From Bacillota bacterium (GTDB lineage Bacteria > Bacillota > Clostridia > Acetivibrionales > JANLFN01), in the NCBI GenBank assembly GCA_023421675.1, contig JAEZTC010000014.1, forward strand, positions 1 through 64,000: a stretch of DNA of 64,000 bases. The letters are read 5' to 3'. The notes under the pieces are model-generated. The model saw only the letters and a list, made by a program, of their open reading frames with translations, was not told the origin of the DNA and made no database searches. Both the position numbers and the translations under genes were made by a program. Positions 1-9,601 of the stretch are shown one piece after another (position 1 is the stretch's first letter; every line of letters starts with the position of its first letter).

Positions 1-851
1 CAAGCAGGAGTCCAAGCTCTGATAGCTCCTTCATACTTACCATCTCTCAACTTCTTCATGAAATCAATGTACTGTGTCATTTTAGGATCAATAGAGAAGT
101 TTAAGTCTTTATCAACCCAACCATTGGCACGTGCTCCTCTGTACATTGTGTAAACATCTTCAAAACCAACCCATAACTTTGCAACGCCCTTACTTGCATC
201 AGAAAGCTTCTTAGCAGTTTCAAGCATCTTGTCTTCAGAAGAAATCATTTCAGCAATTTTATCTGGATCATCAGTTCCAAGATATTTTGTTGCAAGATCT
301 CTCTTATAGCCTATTGCACCAGGAGTAGCCTGATGTGATAATGCTCTGAGTACTCCGCCTTTATCTTTACCGATTTCTACAGTATAAGGCACCATCTTGC
401 TTGTAACTTCTGCTGCATTGTATGGAGCAGCGCTAAGATCATCTAATACACCTTCTTGATTGATGAACTTCTTAGCAAATGCACTCTCAAGTGCGAGAGC
501 GTCAGGCATACCTGAATTTGCTCTTATAGCAGCTGCCAGCTTGTTCTGGTATGCAAGGTTAGTATCAGGAGTAACCTGTACATTAAATGTGATATTTGGC
601 AATTCCTTCGCAATATATTCCTTCATTGGAGTTACTTCGTTCTGCTGGAAATGCCAGAAGTTAAGAGTACCCTTAACGTCTTTAATACTAGTAGGTGCTG
701 CTGCACTTGAAGGTGCTGCAGTTGATGCTACTGATGCAGTTGACTCATCTGCACTTGATGAACTGCTGCTGCCACAGCCTACCATTGCTGTTGCGAACAT
801 AAATACGCAAACAACTAATGCTAAGGCCTTAATGAGTTTTGACTTTCTCAT
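1..851 (-). CDS. Sugar ABC transporter substrate-binding lipoprotein (partial, C-terminus cut by window edge)
   Basis: The first 283 residues are visible. The protein opens with a basic n-region and a hydrophobic core ending at a lipobox (AMVGCGSSS), followed by a Ser/Ala/Thr-rich linker, as in lipid-anchored binding proteins. The mature part (GTLNFWHFQQNE) matches family 1 extracellular solute-binding proteins that feed oligosaccharides to CUT1-type ABC importers. ATG at 851 is chosen because AGGAGG lies 12 bases upstream. It follows a solute-binding/kinase/regulator set on the same strand, so that set probably controls it. In Ruminiclostridium cellulolyticum a comparable order (cuaD-S-R then cuaA-B-C) handles cellodextrins; identity with that locus is an inference. 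Confidence 0.88.
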   Translation of the reverse strand, partial: MRKSKLIKALALVVCVFMFATAMVGCGSSSSSSADESTASVASTAAPSSAAAPTSIKDVKGTLNFWHFQQNEVTPMKEYIAKELPNITFNVQVTPDTNLAYQNKLAAAIRANSGMPDALALESAFAKKFINQEGVLDDLSAAPYNAAEVTSKMVPYTVEIGKDKGGVLRALSHQATPGAIGYKRDLATKYLGTDDPDKIAEMISSEDKMLETAKKLSDASKGVAKLWVGFEDVYTMYRGARANGWVDKDLNFSIDPKMTQYIDFMKKLRDGKYEGAIRAWTPA

Positions 852-1509
852 TTTCTAATCATCCTCCTTGTTTTGGATAATTTATTTTATATTAATCCGC
901 TCAAACTTAGCGTGCTGCCGCTTAGCCAAAGCAGAGTAATATCGAATGGCAGATTCTTCATCTGCCATAACAATACACACTATTTGAGAAATAAAAGGAG
1001 GCCCATTATAAAAAATTTTCCCGTAAATCTTAATACAATAGGCTTAACCGAATCTTGCAAGTAAATTTTATAAGAAATCGGAACTATTAAAAATGGATTC
1101 TCTTGCACTATGGTGTACCAGATTGTTTAGTTTAGACTGCAACATTGGACAACAATATAATACACAAAAATTAGTACAAGATTCCTTGTGCGCTACTAAT
1201 ATTGCGGCTTTTCCACATAATACTTCCTGATTACTTATACAAATAAATTACTTGCTGTAATTAATTTTACTTAAACAATTAATAATAAAGCAATTTTTTA
1301 CCCTTTTAAAAGCAATATTTTTCACATTGTTGAATTAATCAGTCTTTTAAAAAAAATGCAGGCATTACATGTTAGTTAAATTAGCTTAAATATTACATAT
1401 AATAATTTAATTTTATGCCAATACTATATGTTAAGTAGTATTGTTATCCAATAAAATAATACAGGATAAACCTCTTTCGTTTATCCTGTATTTTATTACT
1501 ACATCGTAT
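852..1509. other. Intergenic region between sensor operon and transporter gene
   Basis: No convincing gene lies in these 658 bases. They hold the terminator of the upstream regulator gene (1458-1492), a nested imperfect palindrome at 1171-1200 that could be an operator, and an 8-bp perfect hairpin (arms 946-953 and 961-968) without a U-tract. The transporter promoter must lie here, but I could not place its -35/-10 with confidence. The small open frame at 873-1064 has no ribosome site and is not supported. Confidence 0.6.
1458..1492 (-). terminator. Intrinsic terminator after the AraC-type response regulator gene
   Basis: A perfect 14-bp inverted repeat (arms 1458-1471 and 1479-1492, 7-base loop) is flanked by T-rich sequence on both sides. 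It therefore separates the sensor operon from the downstream binding-protein gene. Confidence 0.85.
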
Positions 1510-3144
1510 TTAATTTGAAGATTGCATTTCCCTATATTCTGTAGGTGTAACCCCTACGTATTTCTTAAACAGCTTGGAAAAATAATGAGCATCGGGAATC
1601 CCAACCATTTCAGCTATTTCATATGCTTTATATTGTACATCTTTAAGAAGTTCCTTGGCCTTTTCAATTCTAATTTCATTAAGGTAATCAACAAAATTTT
1701 TGCCTAGTTCCTTTTTAAACATTCGGCTTATATAGTAAGTACTTACATAAATATTTCTTGCGACCTCATTTAAAGTAACCTGTTCATTATAATGCTCCTT
1801 AAGGTAGTCAATAGCTTTTCTAAGTATCAGCTTTATACTCTTATTATTAAAACTGTTAACCTTAGAAGCAACACTTATTGCTATTTCCTCAAGAAGGTCA
1901 TTCAGCTCTTTTACGTTATCACACTTTTGAATCATGTTGTATAGGCTTCCGATATCTTTTTTGGAATCTGCCTTTTTCTCATTATCTGCTACAGATATTG
2001 AAACCCTTATATTATTGATTAAGGAAATAGTATTCCAGTAATAATTCTTGAGATATTCCATCCCGATCTTATCCGAAGCCTGTTCAATATAGCTTGTTAT
2101 TTCATCCAGCTTACCTTTTACTGCAATCAAATTACCTGTTTTAATTCCTTCAATAAGGGTTTTCTGATTTTTTTCCAATATGGAGTAATCATCATATTTA
2201 AAAAATGAATCCATATCCTTATAAAATATTACCGAGTTATTACCTATATAGAATTTGTGTTCAAGGGCTTCCTGGCATTCTCTTAGTTTATCCGGCAGTT
2301 GAAGAGCGCCTTCACCTTCAGTGCTGACGGCAAGTGTAATGGTAAAACCGAAACAGTTCTGAATTATTTCCTGTATATAAGTACTCTTGTTGCTTATATC
2401 ATCAAAACAATCTGCAGAATCTTCCAGAGGTTGAACAATAAAAGCTATAAGATTGTTATCGAGGGAAATGCTAATTACCTTAAACCTGTCTGAAAACGCC
2501 TCATCAAATGAATTAATTATACCAAACTGATAAAGGTGCTTGTTATACTGTTCTGTTTTTGCATCATCCTTAACTTCAATCTCGTTTTCAGCAATAATAA
2601 GGGTAAACTTGTCTATCTTCAAATCCAGTACTTCAAGATTTGCATTAATTTCGCTGTCATTTGTACTTATTTCATACATTATATTATATAGAAGCTTTTC
2701 TCTTAAAATAGGTATGTTTTGCTCAAATATTTTTTTGAACTTACCAAACTCTGCATCCTTATCCTTTTGAAACTTAAGCTCCTTAACAGCTCTTTTTATG
2801 ACGGAGTTCAATTCTTCTATTTTTGTAGGTTTCAAAAGGAAGTCAAATGCTCCCAGCTTAATAGCTTCTCTGGCATAGTCAAAATCTCTGTAGCCTGTAA
2901 GAATTATTATTTTACTCTGCGGTATGATATCTCTGATTTCCCTTAACATAGTCAATCCATCGACCTCGGGCATTTTAATGTCAGTAATAATTATGTCAGG
3001 ATGCAGCTGGTTTATGAGCTTATAGCCCTCCATACCGTCAGACGCCTCACCAACCACCTCACAGTCAAACACTTTCCAGTTGACTGCATTTCGAAGGCCC
3101 TTTCTTATTATGGATTCATCATCAATTATCATGACCTTAAACAT
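1510..3144 (-). CDS. YesN-type response regulator with AraC DNA-binding domain
   Basis: 544 residues. The N-terminal receiver domain shows the acid pocket DDE at residues 8-10, the phospho-acceptor Asp55 (ITDIKMPE) and the KPTK lysine motif. A long middle region of about 300 residues has no motif I recognise. The C-terminal 100 residues form an AraC-type double helix-turn-helix (YYISRMFKKELG ... YFSKLFKKYVG). ATG at 3144 is chosen over an upstream in-frame ATG because GAGGGGG precedes it. It overlaps the kinase stop by 8 bases, so translation is probably coupled. It likely activates the neighbouring sugar transporter genes. Confidence 0.92.
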   Translation of the reverse strand: MFKVMIIDDESIIRKGLRNAVNWKVFDCEVVGEASDGMEGYKLINQLHPDIIITDIKMPEVDGLTMLREIRDIIPQSKIIILTGYRDFDYAREAIKLGAFDFLLKPTKIEELNSVIKRAVKELKFQKDKDAEFGKFKKIFEQNIPILREKLLYNIMYEISTNDSEINANLEVLDLKIDKFTLIIAENEIEVKDDAKTEQYNKHLYQFGIINSFDEAFSDRFKVISISLDNNLIAFIVQPLEDSADCFDDISNKSTYIQEIIQNCFGFTITLAVSTEGEGALQLPDKLRECQEALEHKFYIGNNSVIFYKDMDSFFKYDDYSILEKNQKTLIEGIKTGNLIAVKGKLDEITSYIEQASDKIGMEYLKNYYWNTISLINNIRVSISVADNEKKADSKKDIGSLYNMIQKCDNVKELNDLLEEIAISVASKVNSFNNKSIKLILRKAIDYLKEHYNEQVTLNEVARNIYVSTYYISRMFKKELGKNFVDYLNEIRIEKAKELLKDVQYKAYEIAEMVGIPDAHYFSKLFKKYVGVTPTEYREMQSSN

Positions 3145-4981
3145 TTTTTTCCCCCTCAATATTATCCAATCTAACAGGCACGGTTACTATTACTTTGGTA
3201 TATTTACCCGGTTCACTTTCGATTCTTAATCCGTACCTTTCTCCGTAAAAGAGCTTTATCCTTCTGTTAACATTTTCAATACCTATGCTTGTATTTCTCT
3301 TTTTTGCCAGGTTTCTGAAGTATTCATCATTTGTTTTAGCAAGATTTTCATTTATGTCTTCTAGTTCATCTTTTTCTATACCTGCTCCATTATCGAGAAT
3401 TTCAATAATAAGTGAAACATCACTTATATATGCTTCAAGATAAATTGAACCTTTTTGACGAATCCTGTCTATTCCATGATAAACCGCATTTTCAATCAAT
3501 GGCTGAATAAGCAGTTTGGGTATCAAAACAGGTTCAGCTTCCTTCTGAAGGTTTGTTATAAACTCTATTCGGTCCTCATATCTCTTTTTCATTATCAGGA
3601 TATAATTATCTATATAATCAAATTCCTCTTTTAATGTAATCAGCTTGTCATCCCTTCCGATACTTGCTTCCATTAAGGAAGCCAAAGCTGATACAGTATC
3701 ACTTATTTCCGGTACATTATTAAGCTGGGCCATCCAATTTATTGATTCAAGAGTATTAAACAGAAAATGTGGATTTATCTGGGCCTGTAAAGCTTTCAAT
3801 TCAGCCTCGGTCCTTGTAAGCTGCTCTTGGTAAATCTCTTTAACCAGATAGTCAATTTCTTTAGCCATATTGTTAAAGGACTTGTTAAGATACCCAAGCT
3901 CATCCTTTCTTTCATCATCATACCCAATAACTGCCTGTCCCTTCTCAATTCTGGTCATACCTTTGACTATCCTGCTTATAGGCTTTGTGAAATCAAATGA
4001 TATATATACACTTAGGATTGACAGCATAATTACAGAAATAATACAAAGAATTATAACCCATTTTCCGAGGTTCTCTACTTCCTTATATAATTCATCCAAA
4101 GGTATATAAGTTACAATTTTCCAATTTGGCTCCTTCATTGATACATATGAAATTAATGAATTTGATTTGGAATCTGTAAAATAACCCTTCTTATCTACAT
4201 CACTTTTTTTAACTATACTTTGCAATAGCTCTCTATCTGCAGGATTCATACTAACTATTGGCTTTCCGTCGGAAGATATTATTGCAACATTTTGTACGAC
4301 TGATGTTTTATATACTTTATATATGGACTCCAAAAATTCTTTTTTTACAAGCATAACCAGGAGCCCTATTTCATCAAAATTATCTCTATTTCTAATTATT
4401 CTTGTTAAATAAACATTGTTTACATTTCCGTTTTTAATATCAAGGCACCAGACAACTTTTCCATTTCCTTGTCTTGCAATTTCTCTGGTGTCACCAAAGT
4501 TAACTATCTCATATATCCTTGTCTTTTTACTGTTATTATCATAGGAATTGGGATCGCCTTTATTTGTATATAAGCAGACAGATTGTATTTCAAGCCTTGT
4601 ATTAACAAACTTTTTTAAAACCTGATTAATTCTATTTTTAGTTTCATAATTTTCTATTGCAGTGTTCTCAACAACGTTTGGAGGCACTCCTCCTGAACCC
4701 ATCTTAGCATTAGCATTTAAATAATCATAAACCGTCTGATCATACAGGAAATCCTGTGATAACATATTAATATTCTTTACATAATCATCCATCCTAATCT
4801 CTATAGTACTTAATATATCTTGAGAATAAGCAATGAACTTGTCCTGAATAATACCCGCAGAAATCCTATAGCTTATAAAGCCGATAAGAATCAGCGGTAT
4901 CGTAATTTGTATATAAAGTACCAGGAGTAGCTTACTTCTTATTGATAAATTTCTATATATCTTAAGTACCTTATTATCCAA
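3137..4981 (-). CDS. YesM-type sensor histidine kinase
   Basis: 614 residues. An N-terminal membrane segment (about 17-38) leads into a roughly 250-residue extracellular sensor region of dCACHE type. A second membrane segment near 300-325 is followed by HAMP and the His_kinase domain with PHFLFNTLE (His near residue 406), then an HATPase with N-box (PLIENAVYHG) and G-boxes (DNGAGI, SIGIENV). The start is TTG at 4981, supported by AGGAAAGG 10 bases upstream. The upstream binding lipoprotein is its probable ligand co-receptor and the downstream AraC-type regulator its partner. Confidence 0.92.
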   Translation of the reverse strand: MDNKVLKIYRNLSIRSKLLLVLYIQITIPLILIGFISYRISAGIIQDKFIAYSQDILSTIEIRMDDYVKNINMLSQDFLYDQTVYDYLNANAKMGSGGVPPNVVENTAIENYETKNRINQVLKKFVNTRLEIQSVCLYTNKGDPNSYDNNSKKTRIYEIVNFGDTREIARQGNGKVVWCLDIKNGNVNNVYLTRIIRNRDNFDEIGLLVMLVKKEFLESIYKVYKTSVVQNVAIISSDGKPIVSMNPADRELLQSIVKKSDVDKKGYFTDSKSNSLISYVSMKEPNWKIVTYIPLDELYKEVENLGKWVIILCIISVIMLSILSVYISFDFTKPISRIVKGMTRIEKGQAVIGYDDERKDELGYLNKSFNNMAKEIDYLVKEIYQEQLTRTEAELKALQAQINPHFLFNTLESINWMAQLNNVPEISDTVSALASLMEASIGRDDKLITLKEEFDYIDNYILIMKKRYEDRIEFITNLQKEAEPVLIPKLLIQPLIENAVYHGIDRIRQKGSIYLEAYISDVSLIIEILDNGAGIEKDELEDINENLAKTNDEYFRNLAKKRNTSIGIENVNRRIKLFYGERYGLRIESEPGKYTKVIVTVPVRLDNIEGEKNV

Positions 4982-5005
4982 AACTGTTATCCTTTCCTGG
5001 ATATA

Positions 5006-6313
5006 CTATTTAAAATCATTAATCTTATATATTCTTACTGCTTGATCCCATAAGTCCTGAGGTTCATTCTTTCCTTCAAGAAAATACGGAAATCCTGATA
5101 TAATAGTGTTTTCCCAAACGGTCCTTTCAACAAAATGATCTGGAGGTCCTATCAACTCGTCTGCATTTTCAAGCAATGAACGGCCTTTCAGCATTAAAGG
5201 GCTATATTTGGGATTTATATCACACTTTACATTACACAACATGCCTGTCTGATTCATAAACATATACGCGGATACCTTTGATGTCAACGCTTTTAGGAGT
5301 CTAATTGAAGCCTCTCTTTTTTTGGGATCCAAGGATGCCGCCGTACTCATATAGAAAGTTCCATTTCCCAAACCATATATCATTGTTTTTTTATTTTCTT
5401 TTTTACCTTGTATTGATGGAAACGGTACAATATCAACACCTTTATCGTCCTTAATTTTTCCTATAAACCAAGAACCCTGCGCTAACATTGCTGCATTGCC
5501 ATTTATAAAAAGATTGTTTCTGTCATTATCAGATAGTCTAAAAGCTTCATCAGGAAATGCATGCGCATTATATAATTGTTTCATATAATTCATCGCTTCT
5601 AAAAAACAATTATTAAAACGTCCATTATTATAAGGAGTTTCAACCTCAGCTTTTGTACCGATTTTTGTTATAAGGTTTTGATAAATAAAACTGCCTTCAG
5701 GAAAAGAATTGTAAGCTATTGGAGTTACCCCTACCTTAGAGAACGCTTTAACAGCAGTAAGCAATTCATCAAATGTTTCAGGAACTTTTACATTAAACAT
5801 GTCAAACAGCTTTTTATTTATAAAAAGTCCTTCATAAATGATTTCAAATGGTAATCCATAAATTTTATTATTAAATGTGGTGAAATTCCACATATCTGAT
5901 TGGAAACTGTTTTTCCAGTCCGGGTCCTCATTTAAAGCATCTGTTAAATCAGCAACCTTATCCTTATTAATAAGCATCCGTATATCAGAACCCGGCCATA
6001 TACCAAATACATCCGGGTCATTTCCGGAAGAAAAATCAGTTTTTATTTTCGGCAGGAAGTCCGCACCAAAAACAGATTCATTAATTACTTCTATGTCTTT
6101 ATTCTCAGCCATAAATTTATTAAGAATTTCCTGCAGTGTATCTGCATTTGCATCCAGTCCACCCCAACTGCTGACAAATCGAATTGTTATTTTATCCTCC
6201 TCATTCTGGGAGTTTAAGCTGCGATTACTTATTTCGGAGGTACAGGATGTAAAAGAAAAGAAAAGCGCTGTAAATAACATTAACGCGACTATTCTGGTCC
6301 ATCTTCGGATCAT
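5006..6313 (-). CDS. Solute-binding lipoprotein, probable co-sensor for the adjacent kinase
   Basis: About 435 residues. The signal peptide ends in a lipobox (FSFTSCTSE) and the body is a family 1 solute-binding fold (ITIRFVSSWGG; later GNAAMLAQGSWFIG). ATG at 6313 follows AGGAGG by 7 bases; the longer frame reaching 6385 lacks a ribosome site. No permease genes follow it. Instead the kinase starts 24 bases after its stop, so it probably presents sugar to that kinase rather than feeding a transporter, as CuaD does in the cuaDSR set of R. cellulolyticum. The ligand is not visible from sequence. Confidence 0.86.
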   Translation of the reverse strand: MIRRWTRIVALMLFTALFFSFTSCTSEISNRSLNSQNEEDKITIRFVSSWGGLDANADTLQEILNKFMAENKDIEVINESVFGADFLPKIKTDFSSGNDPDVFGIWPGSDIRMLINKDKVADLTDALNEDPDWKNSFQSDMWNFTTFNNKIYGLPFEIIYEGLFINKKLFDMFNVKVPETFDELLTAVKAFSKVGVTPIAYNSFPEGSFIYQNLITKIGTKAEVETPYNNGRFNNCFLEAMNYMKQLYNAHAFPDEAFRLSDNDRNNLFINGNAAMLAQGSWFIGKIKDDKGVDIVPFPSIQGKKENKKTMIYGLGNGTFYMSTAASLDPKKREASIRLLKALTSKVSAYMFMNQTGMLCNVKCDINPKYSPLMLKGRSLLENADELIGPPDHFVERTVWENTIISGFPYFLEGKNEPQDLWDQAVRIYKINDFK

Positions 6314-6424
6314 AGGAAATACCTCCTGGGGAATAAAATTCAAAACAAGAAAAACAGAAACACAATTAATTATATAACACTTCATAAAATTTTAACAGAA
6401 AAAAGTCAACACCAATTTTATAAC

Positions 6425-7351
6425 TTATTCCCGGTCCTTGTTTATGGAACTTATTTCTTCCAGCAATACATCAAGGGTTTGCGATTTACTGAGTATTATT
6501 TCTGCATATTCTTTTTCCTGTGATTCTCCAGACCTGCCCTTAACCTCGGATAATATTTCGGCATAGCCTTTAATTGTAGAAATTGAATCTTTAAGTTCAT
6601 GGATAATATCGTGCGTCCTCTTTTTAAACAAGATTTCAGATCTTTCAGATTGAAGCTTTTGTGAATATATTCTTGAGGCAGCATTGTTTATTTGTTTATA
6701 AACATCTTTATAAATGCCCTTCTCTTCAAATGGCTTGTAATCCTTTGTGCCTATATTGCCCGCTCTTTCAACAATATTCCTGCAGGGAAGTACCCTTTGT
6801 GAATAGAAGTATCCAAAGATACCTGCTGCTAAAATAACAATTATTAAGGTAATGACACCATAAACATCAATCCTGTAAAAAAAAGAAAAAACATCTTCCG
6901 TACTTAGCCTGCTTATTCCTTCATATACAGGAAGCCCCAAGTAATACGTTAAATCTGTCTTTTCGTCAGAAATATCTTTTTTTAAAAGCAGATGGGTTTT
7001 ACCGCTTATAACATTGTAGTTTAAAGCATCCGATAGCTTTCTGATGATTTCATAGCTATTTGAGACTCCTAGCTTTTCAGGTATTTCCGAAGGTTTGAAG
7101 ATACTCCATACCTCTATGCCGTTTGAATCGACGAATTGGATCCATCCACCCAACTTTCGCAAATCACCTGCTATCTCATGGTTAATGGTTATTCTTTCGC
7201 CCCCGCTGTCTAATCTGTTTTTAAGTCCGGTAAGGGCATTTTCGTATTCCATGTTTTTTCCGGCAGTTGAAATCACTACATTTAAAACGTTATATAAAAT
7301 AATTGACAATAAAGCTATTCCCGAAAAAATAACGGCTGTTTTCCACTTCAC
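6425..7351 (-). CDS. Truncated sensor histidine kinase without an ATPase domain
   Basis: 308 residues. One membrane helix near the N-terminus (about 5-25), an extracellular region, and a second helix near 165-185. Then comes a DHp-like helix with an H-box (IHELKDSISTIKGYAEIL, His near 251), in which the usual TP after the His is DS. The protein stops right after the second DHp helix; no HATPase motifs follow in any frame before the next gene. The start is GTG at 7351 with GGAGG nine bases upstream. It may be a decayed kinase or a phosphotransfer/decoy partner of the VanRS-like pair upstream on the same strand. Confidence 0.8.
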   Translation of the reverse strand: MKWKTAVIFSGIALLSIILYNVLNVVISTAGKNMEYENALTGLKNRLDSGGERITINHEIAGDLRKLGGWIQFVDSNGIEVWSIFKPSEIPEKLGVSNSYEIIRKLSDALNYNVISGKTHLLLKKDISDEKTDLTYYLGLPVYEGISRLSTEDVFSFFYRIDVYGVITLIIVILAAGIFGYFYSQRVLPCRNIVERAGNIGTKDYKPFEEKGIYKDVYKQINNAASRIYSQKLQSERSEILFKKRTHDIIHELKDSISTIKGYAEILSEVKGRSGESQEKEYAEIILSKSQTLDVLLEEISSINKDRE

Positions 7352-7440
7352 TGTGCAATCCTCCAAAAAATAATCTGTAGGACAAGACCAAGCTAATTTT
7401 ATATTGAGTGAAAAATATTTTCAACAAAATTTATGAGCGG

Positions 7441-8415
7441 CTATTTTCCAAGACCATATTCAAGAAGCTTGACAGCATCGTCCCATTGTTCCTGTTCGGT
7501 ACTTTTCATTTCGACAGCAATGACTTTTTTTCCGTCTTTCTCTGCTGAAGACACAAGACAATAGCCAGCCTCTGAAGTATGTCCTGTTTTTATTCCTGTT
7601 GCATACCTGTAAAAATGACTGTCATTCTTTAATATGAGTTTGTCTGTATTAATCCACGTTCTTACAGTATTTTTGTCCTTTTTGTTAAACACTGAACTAT
7701 ACTTCACACTATATACAGGTGTATTGACCACCTCGCTGAAATAGGGATATTTAAGAGCTTCTCTTGTAATAAGCGAGAGGTCCCTCGCAGTTGTATAATG
7801 TTCATTGTTATGATATCCATCAGGATTGGTAAAGCTGCTGTTTTTTGCACCCGCCTTCACAGCCCGCTTGTTCATCATACCGCAAAAATATTCAACTGCA
7901 CTATCAATGCTCATTTTAGAGTTTCCGCTTACCTTTCTGGCAACATTTACAGATATGACATAAGCTGCATCATTGCCTGAAGGAAGTAAAAGACCCTTAA
8001 GCAAATTTGCCATTGTTATTTTTTCTCCATACTCCAGTCCTGCCTTGCTGGCATTTACACCAGCCAGATTTGCTTCATCCCCCACCGTCACAACATCTTC
8101 AAGTTTATAATTCTCAAGAGCAAGCAAAGCTGTGAGAACCTTTGTTGTACTTGCAGGATACATTTTTTTATCGGGATTCTTTGCATATAGAACATTCCCT
8201 TTAAAATCTGTAACTATTGCACTGTCTGACTTTATATCCAGCTCGTCATAAGTGCTTGTATCCAAGCTCTTCGTTTTAGTCTCATCCTGGTATTGGGTAA
8301 GTTTTTTCGGCGTTTTCGGTCCTTCCTTGCTGGAATCCGTCATAGTACTGACAAGATATGTAACAATTGTAATAATGGATAAACAGATGATAATAAATCT
8401 AAAGGGCTTTTTCAT
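7441..8415 (-). CDS. D-alanyl-D-alanine carboxypeptidase (DacF/PBP5 family)
   Basis: 324 residues. An N-terminal membrane anchor (about 5-24) is followed by a low-molecular-weight PBP domain with all three motifs: Ser89-Thr-Thr-Lys92 (PASTTK), Ser146-Gly-Asn148 and Lys276-Thr-Gly278. It trims the terminal D-Ala from peptidoglycan stem peptides outside the membrane. It is shorter than PBP5 and lacks the C-terminal beta domain and amphipathic anchor, so the N-terminal helix probably holds it in the membrane. GGAGAGG precedes the ATG. It lies downstream of a VanRS-like pair, which may control it. Confidence 0.92.
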   Translation of the reverse strand: MKKPFRFIIICLSIITIVTYLVSTMTDSSKEGPKTPKKLTQYQDETKTKSLDTSTYDELDIKSDSAIVTDFKGNVLYAKNPDKKMYPASTTKVLTALLALENYKLEDVVTVGDEANLAGVNASKAGLEYGEKITMANLLKGLLLPSGNDAAYVISVNVARKVSGNSKMSIDSAVEYFCGMMNKRAVKAGAKNSSFTNPDGYHNNEHYTTARDLSLITREALKYPYFSEVVNTPVYSVKYSSVFNKKDKNTVRTWINTDKLILKNDSHFYRYATGIKTGHTSEAGYCLVSSAEKDGKKVIAVEMKSTEQEQWDDAVKLLEYGLGK

Positions 8416-8529
8416 AGTACCTCTCCGTTCTGTTTGGTTATAAACCTTACAATTAGCAAGGCTAATATAAAGTTTATAGTGAGGTTCTTAATGAAAAAGT
8501 GCCTAAGTTATAAATAATTTATTAAGATT

Positions 8530-9594
8530 TTATAAAGATAGCTTCACCTCAAAGGTTGTAAAATTATCACCTGCACTAGCGTATATATCTCCGCCGTGAA
8601 GTTCAACAATATTTTTTGCTATTGCAAGACCAAGTCCTGTACCGCCAGTCTGTTGTGATCTTGATTTTTCAGCTCTGTAAAACCGGTCAAATATATAGGG
8701 TATATCCTTTTGTGATATGGGCGTCCCATAGTTTGTTACCCTTATGATTGCATTATTCAGAGTAATTGACAGTTCTATATCAATATATTTACCCTCGCTT
8801 CCGTACCTGACGGCATTCGTAATCAGGTTTTCAAAAACGCGGGCAAGCATATCCCCGTCTGCTGTAATACAAACCTTTTCTTTAGGAATTGAAAGCCTGC
8901 TCTCCATGTCTGCCGCTTTAAATATCGGAAAGAATTCTTCATTTAATTGTTCCAGAAGACTGCCCAGATTGATTTTAGATGTTTTTAATTTCATTCCTCC
9001 ATAGCTTATCCTTGTAAAATCAAATAGCTCATCAATAAGCTTGTTAAGCTTTTCTGTTTTTTTAAAGGCTATTCCTGCATAATGCTTAAGTTCTCCTTCA
9101 TCCCTGTATTTATTATTAACAATCAGTCCCAGGTACCCAAGGATAGATGTAAGAGGAGTCCTTAAATCATGGGAAACGCTTGTTACAAGCTCATTCTTGG
9201 TTCTTTCTGCATTTCTTTCATCCTCCATTGAAGAATTGAGTTTTTCTGTCATGGTGTTTATATTAAATGCAAGTTTCCCAAGTTCATCAGTAGTTTTAAC
9301 TACTATCCTGGTATCAAGGTTCCCCTGAGAAATTTCCCTGACAGATTCAGAAATCTCTTCAATATATTTAATTGTTCGTTTGGACAAAAGCAAAAAGATA
9401 AGTAAAAATAACAATATGCCCAGTATTATCATCACAGGCTGTATTCCTACATGCCTGTACATATAGCTGAAAAGGCTTTTCGCTATACCCCTGCGGTATA
9501 AGAGAAATGCCGCTCCCAAAAGAAGGAGGCATGAAAACACTGATATTACTGCACTTATTAAGAATAGCAATAAAATCTTCGATCTTAATCCCAT
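8530..9594 (-). CDS. VanS-like sensor histidine kinase
   Basis: 354 residues. Two N-terminal membrane helices (about 7-33 and 53-71) with only a short extracellular loop, a HAMP linker, then HisKA with SVSHDLRTPLTS (His142) and an HATPase with N, G1 and G2 boxes (NLITNAVRYG, GTGLGLAIAKNIV). The short loop suggests sensing within the membrane. It starts 7 bases after the regulator stop on the same strand, so the two are co-transcribed. Architecture and partner resemble VanS-type cell-wall sensors; the signal is unknown. Confidence 0.92.
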   Translation of the reverse strand: MGLRSKILLLFLISAVISVFSCLLLLGAAFLLYRRGIAKSLFSYMYRHVGIQPVMIILGILLFLLIFLLLSKRTIKYIEEISESVREISQGNLDTRIVVKTTDELGKLAFNINTMTEKLNSSMEDERNAERTKNELVTSVSHDLRTPLTSILGYLGLIVNNKYRDEGELKHYAGIAFKKTEKLNKLIDELFDFTRISYGGMKLKTSKINLGSLLEQLNEEFFPIFKAADMESRLSIPKEKVCITADGDMLARVFENLITNAVRYGSEGKYIDIELSITLNNAIIRVTNYGTPISQKDIPYIFDRFYRAEKSRSQQTGGTGLGLAIAKNIVELHGGDIYASAGDNFTTFEVKLSL

Positions 9595-9601
9595 ACAAAA
9601 C

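Noticed and set aside
873..1064. 63-residue plus-strand frame upstream of the binding-protein gene
   Set aside because: No ribosome site, and it lies in the promoter region of a minus-strand gene.
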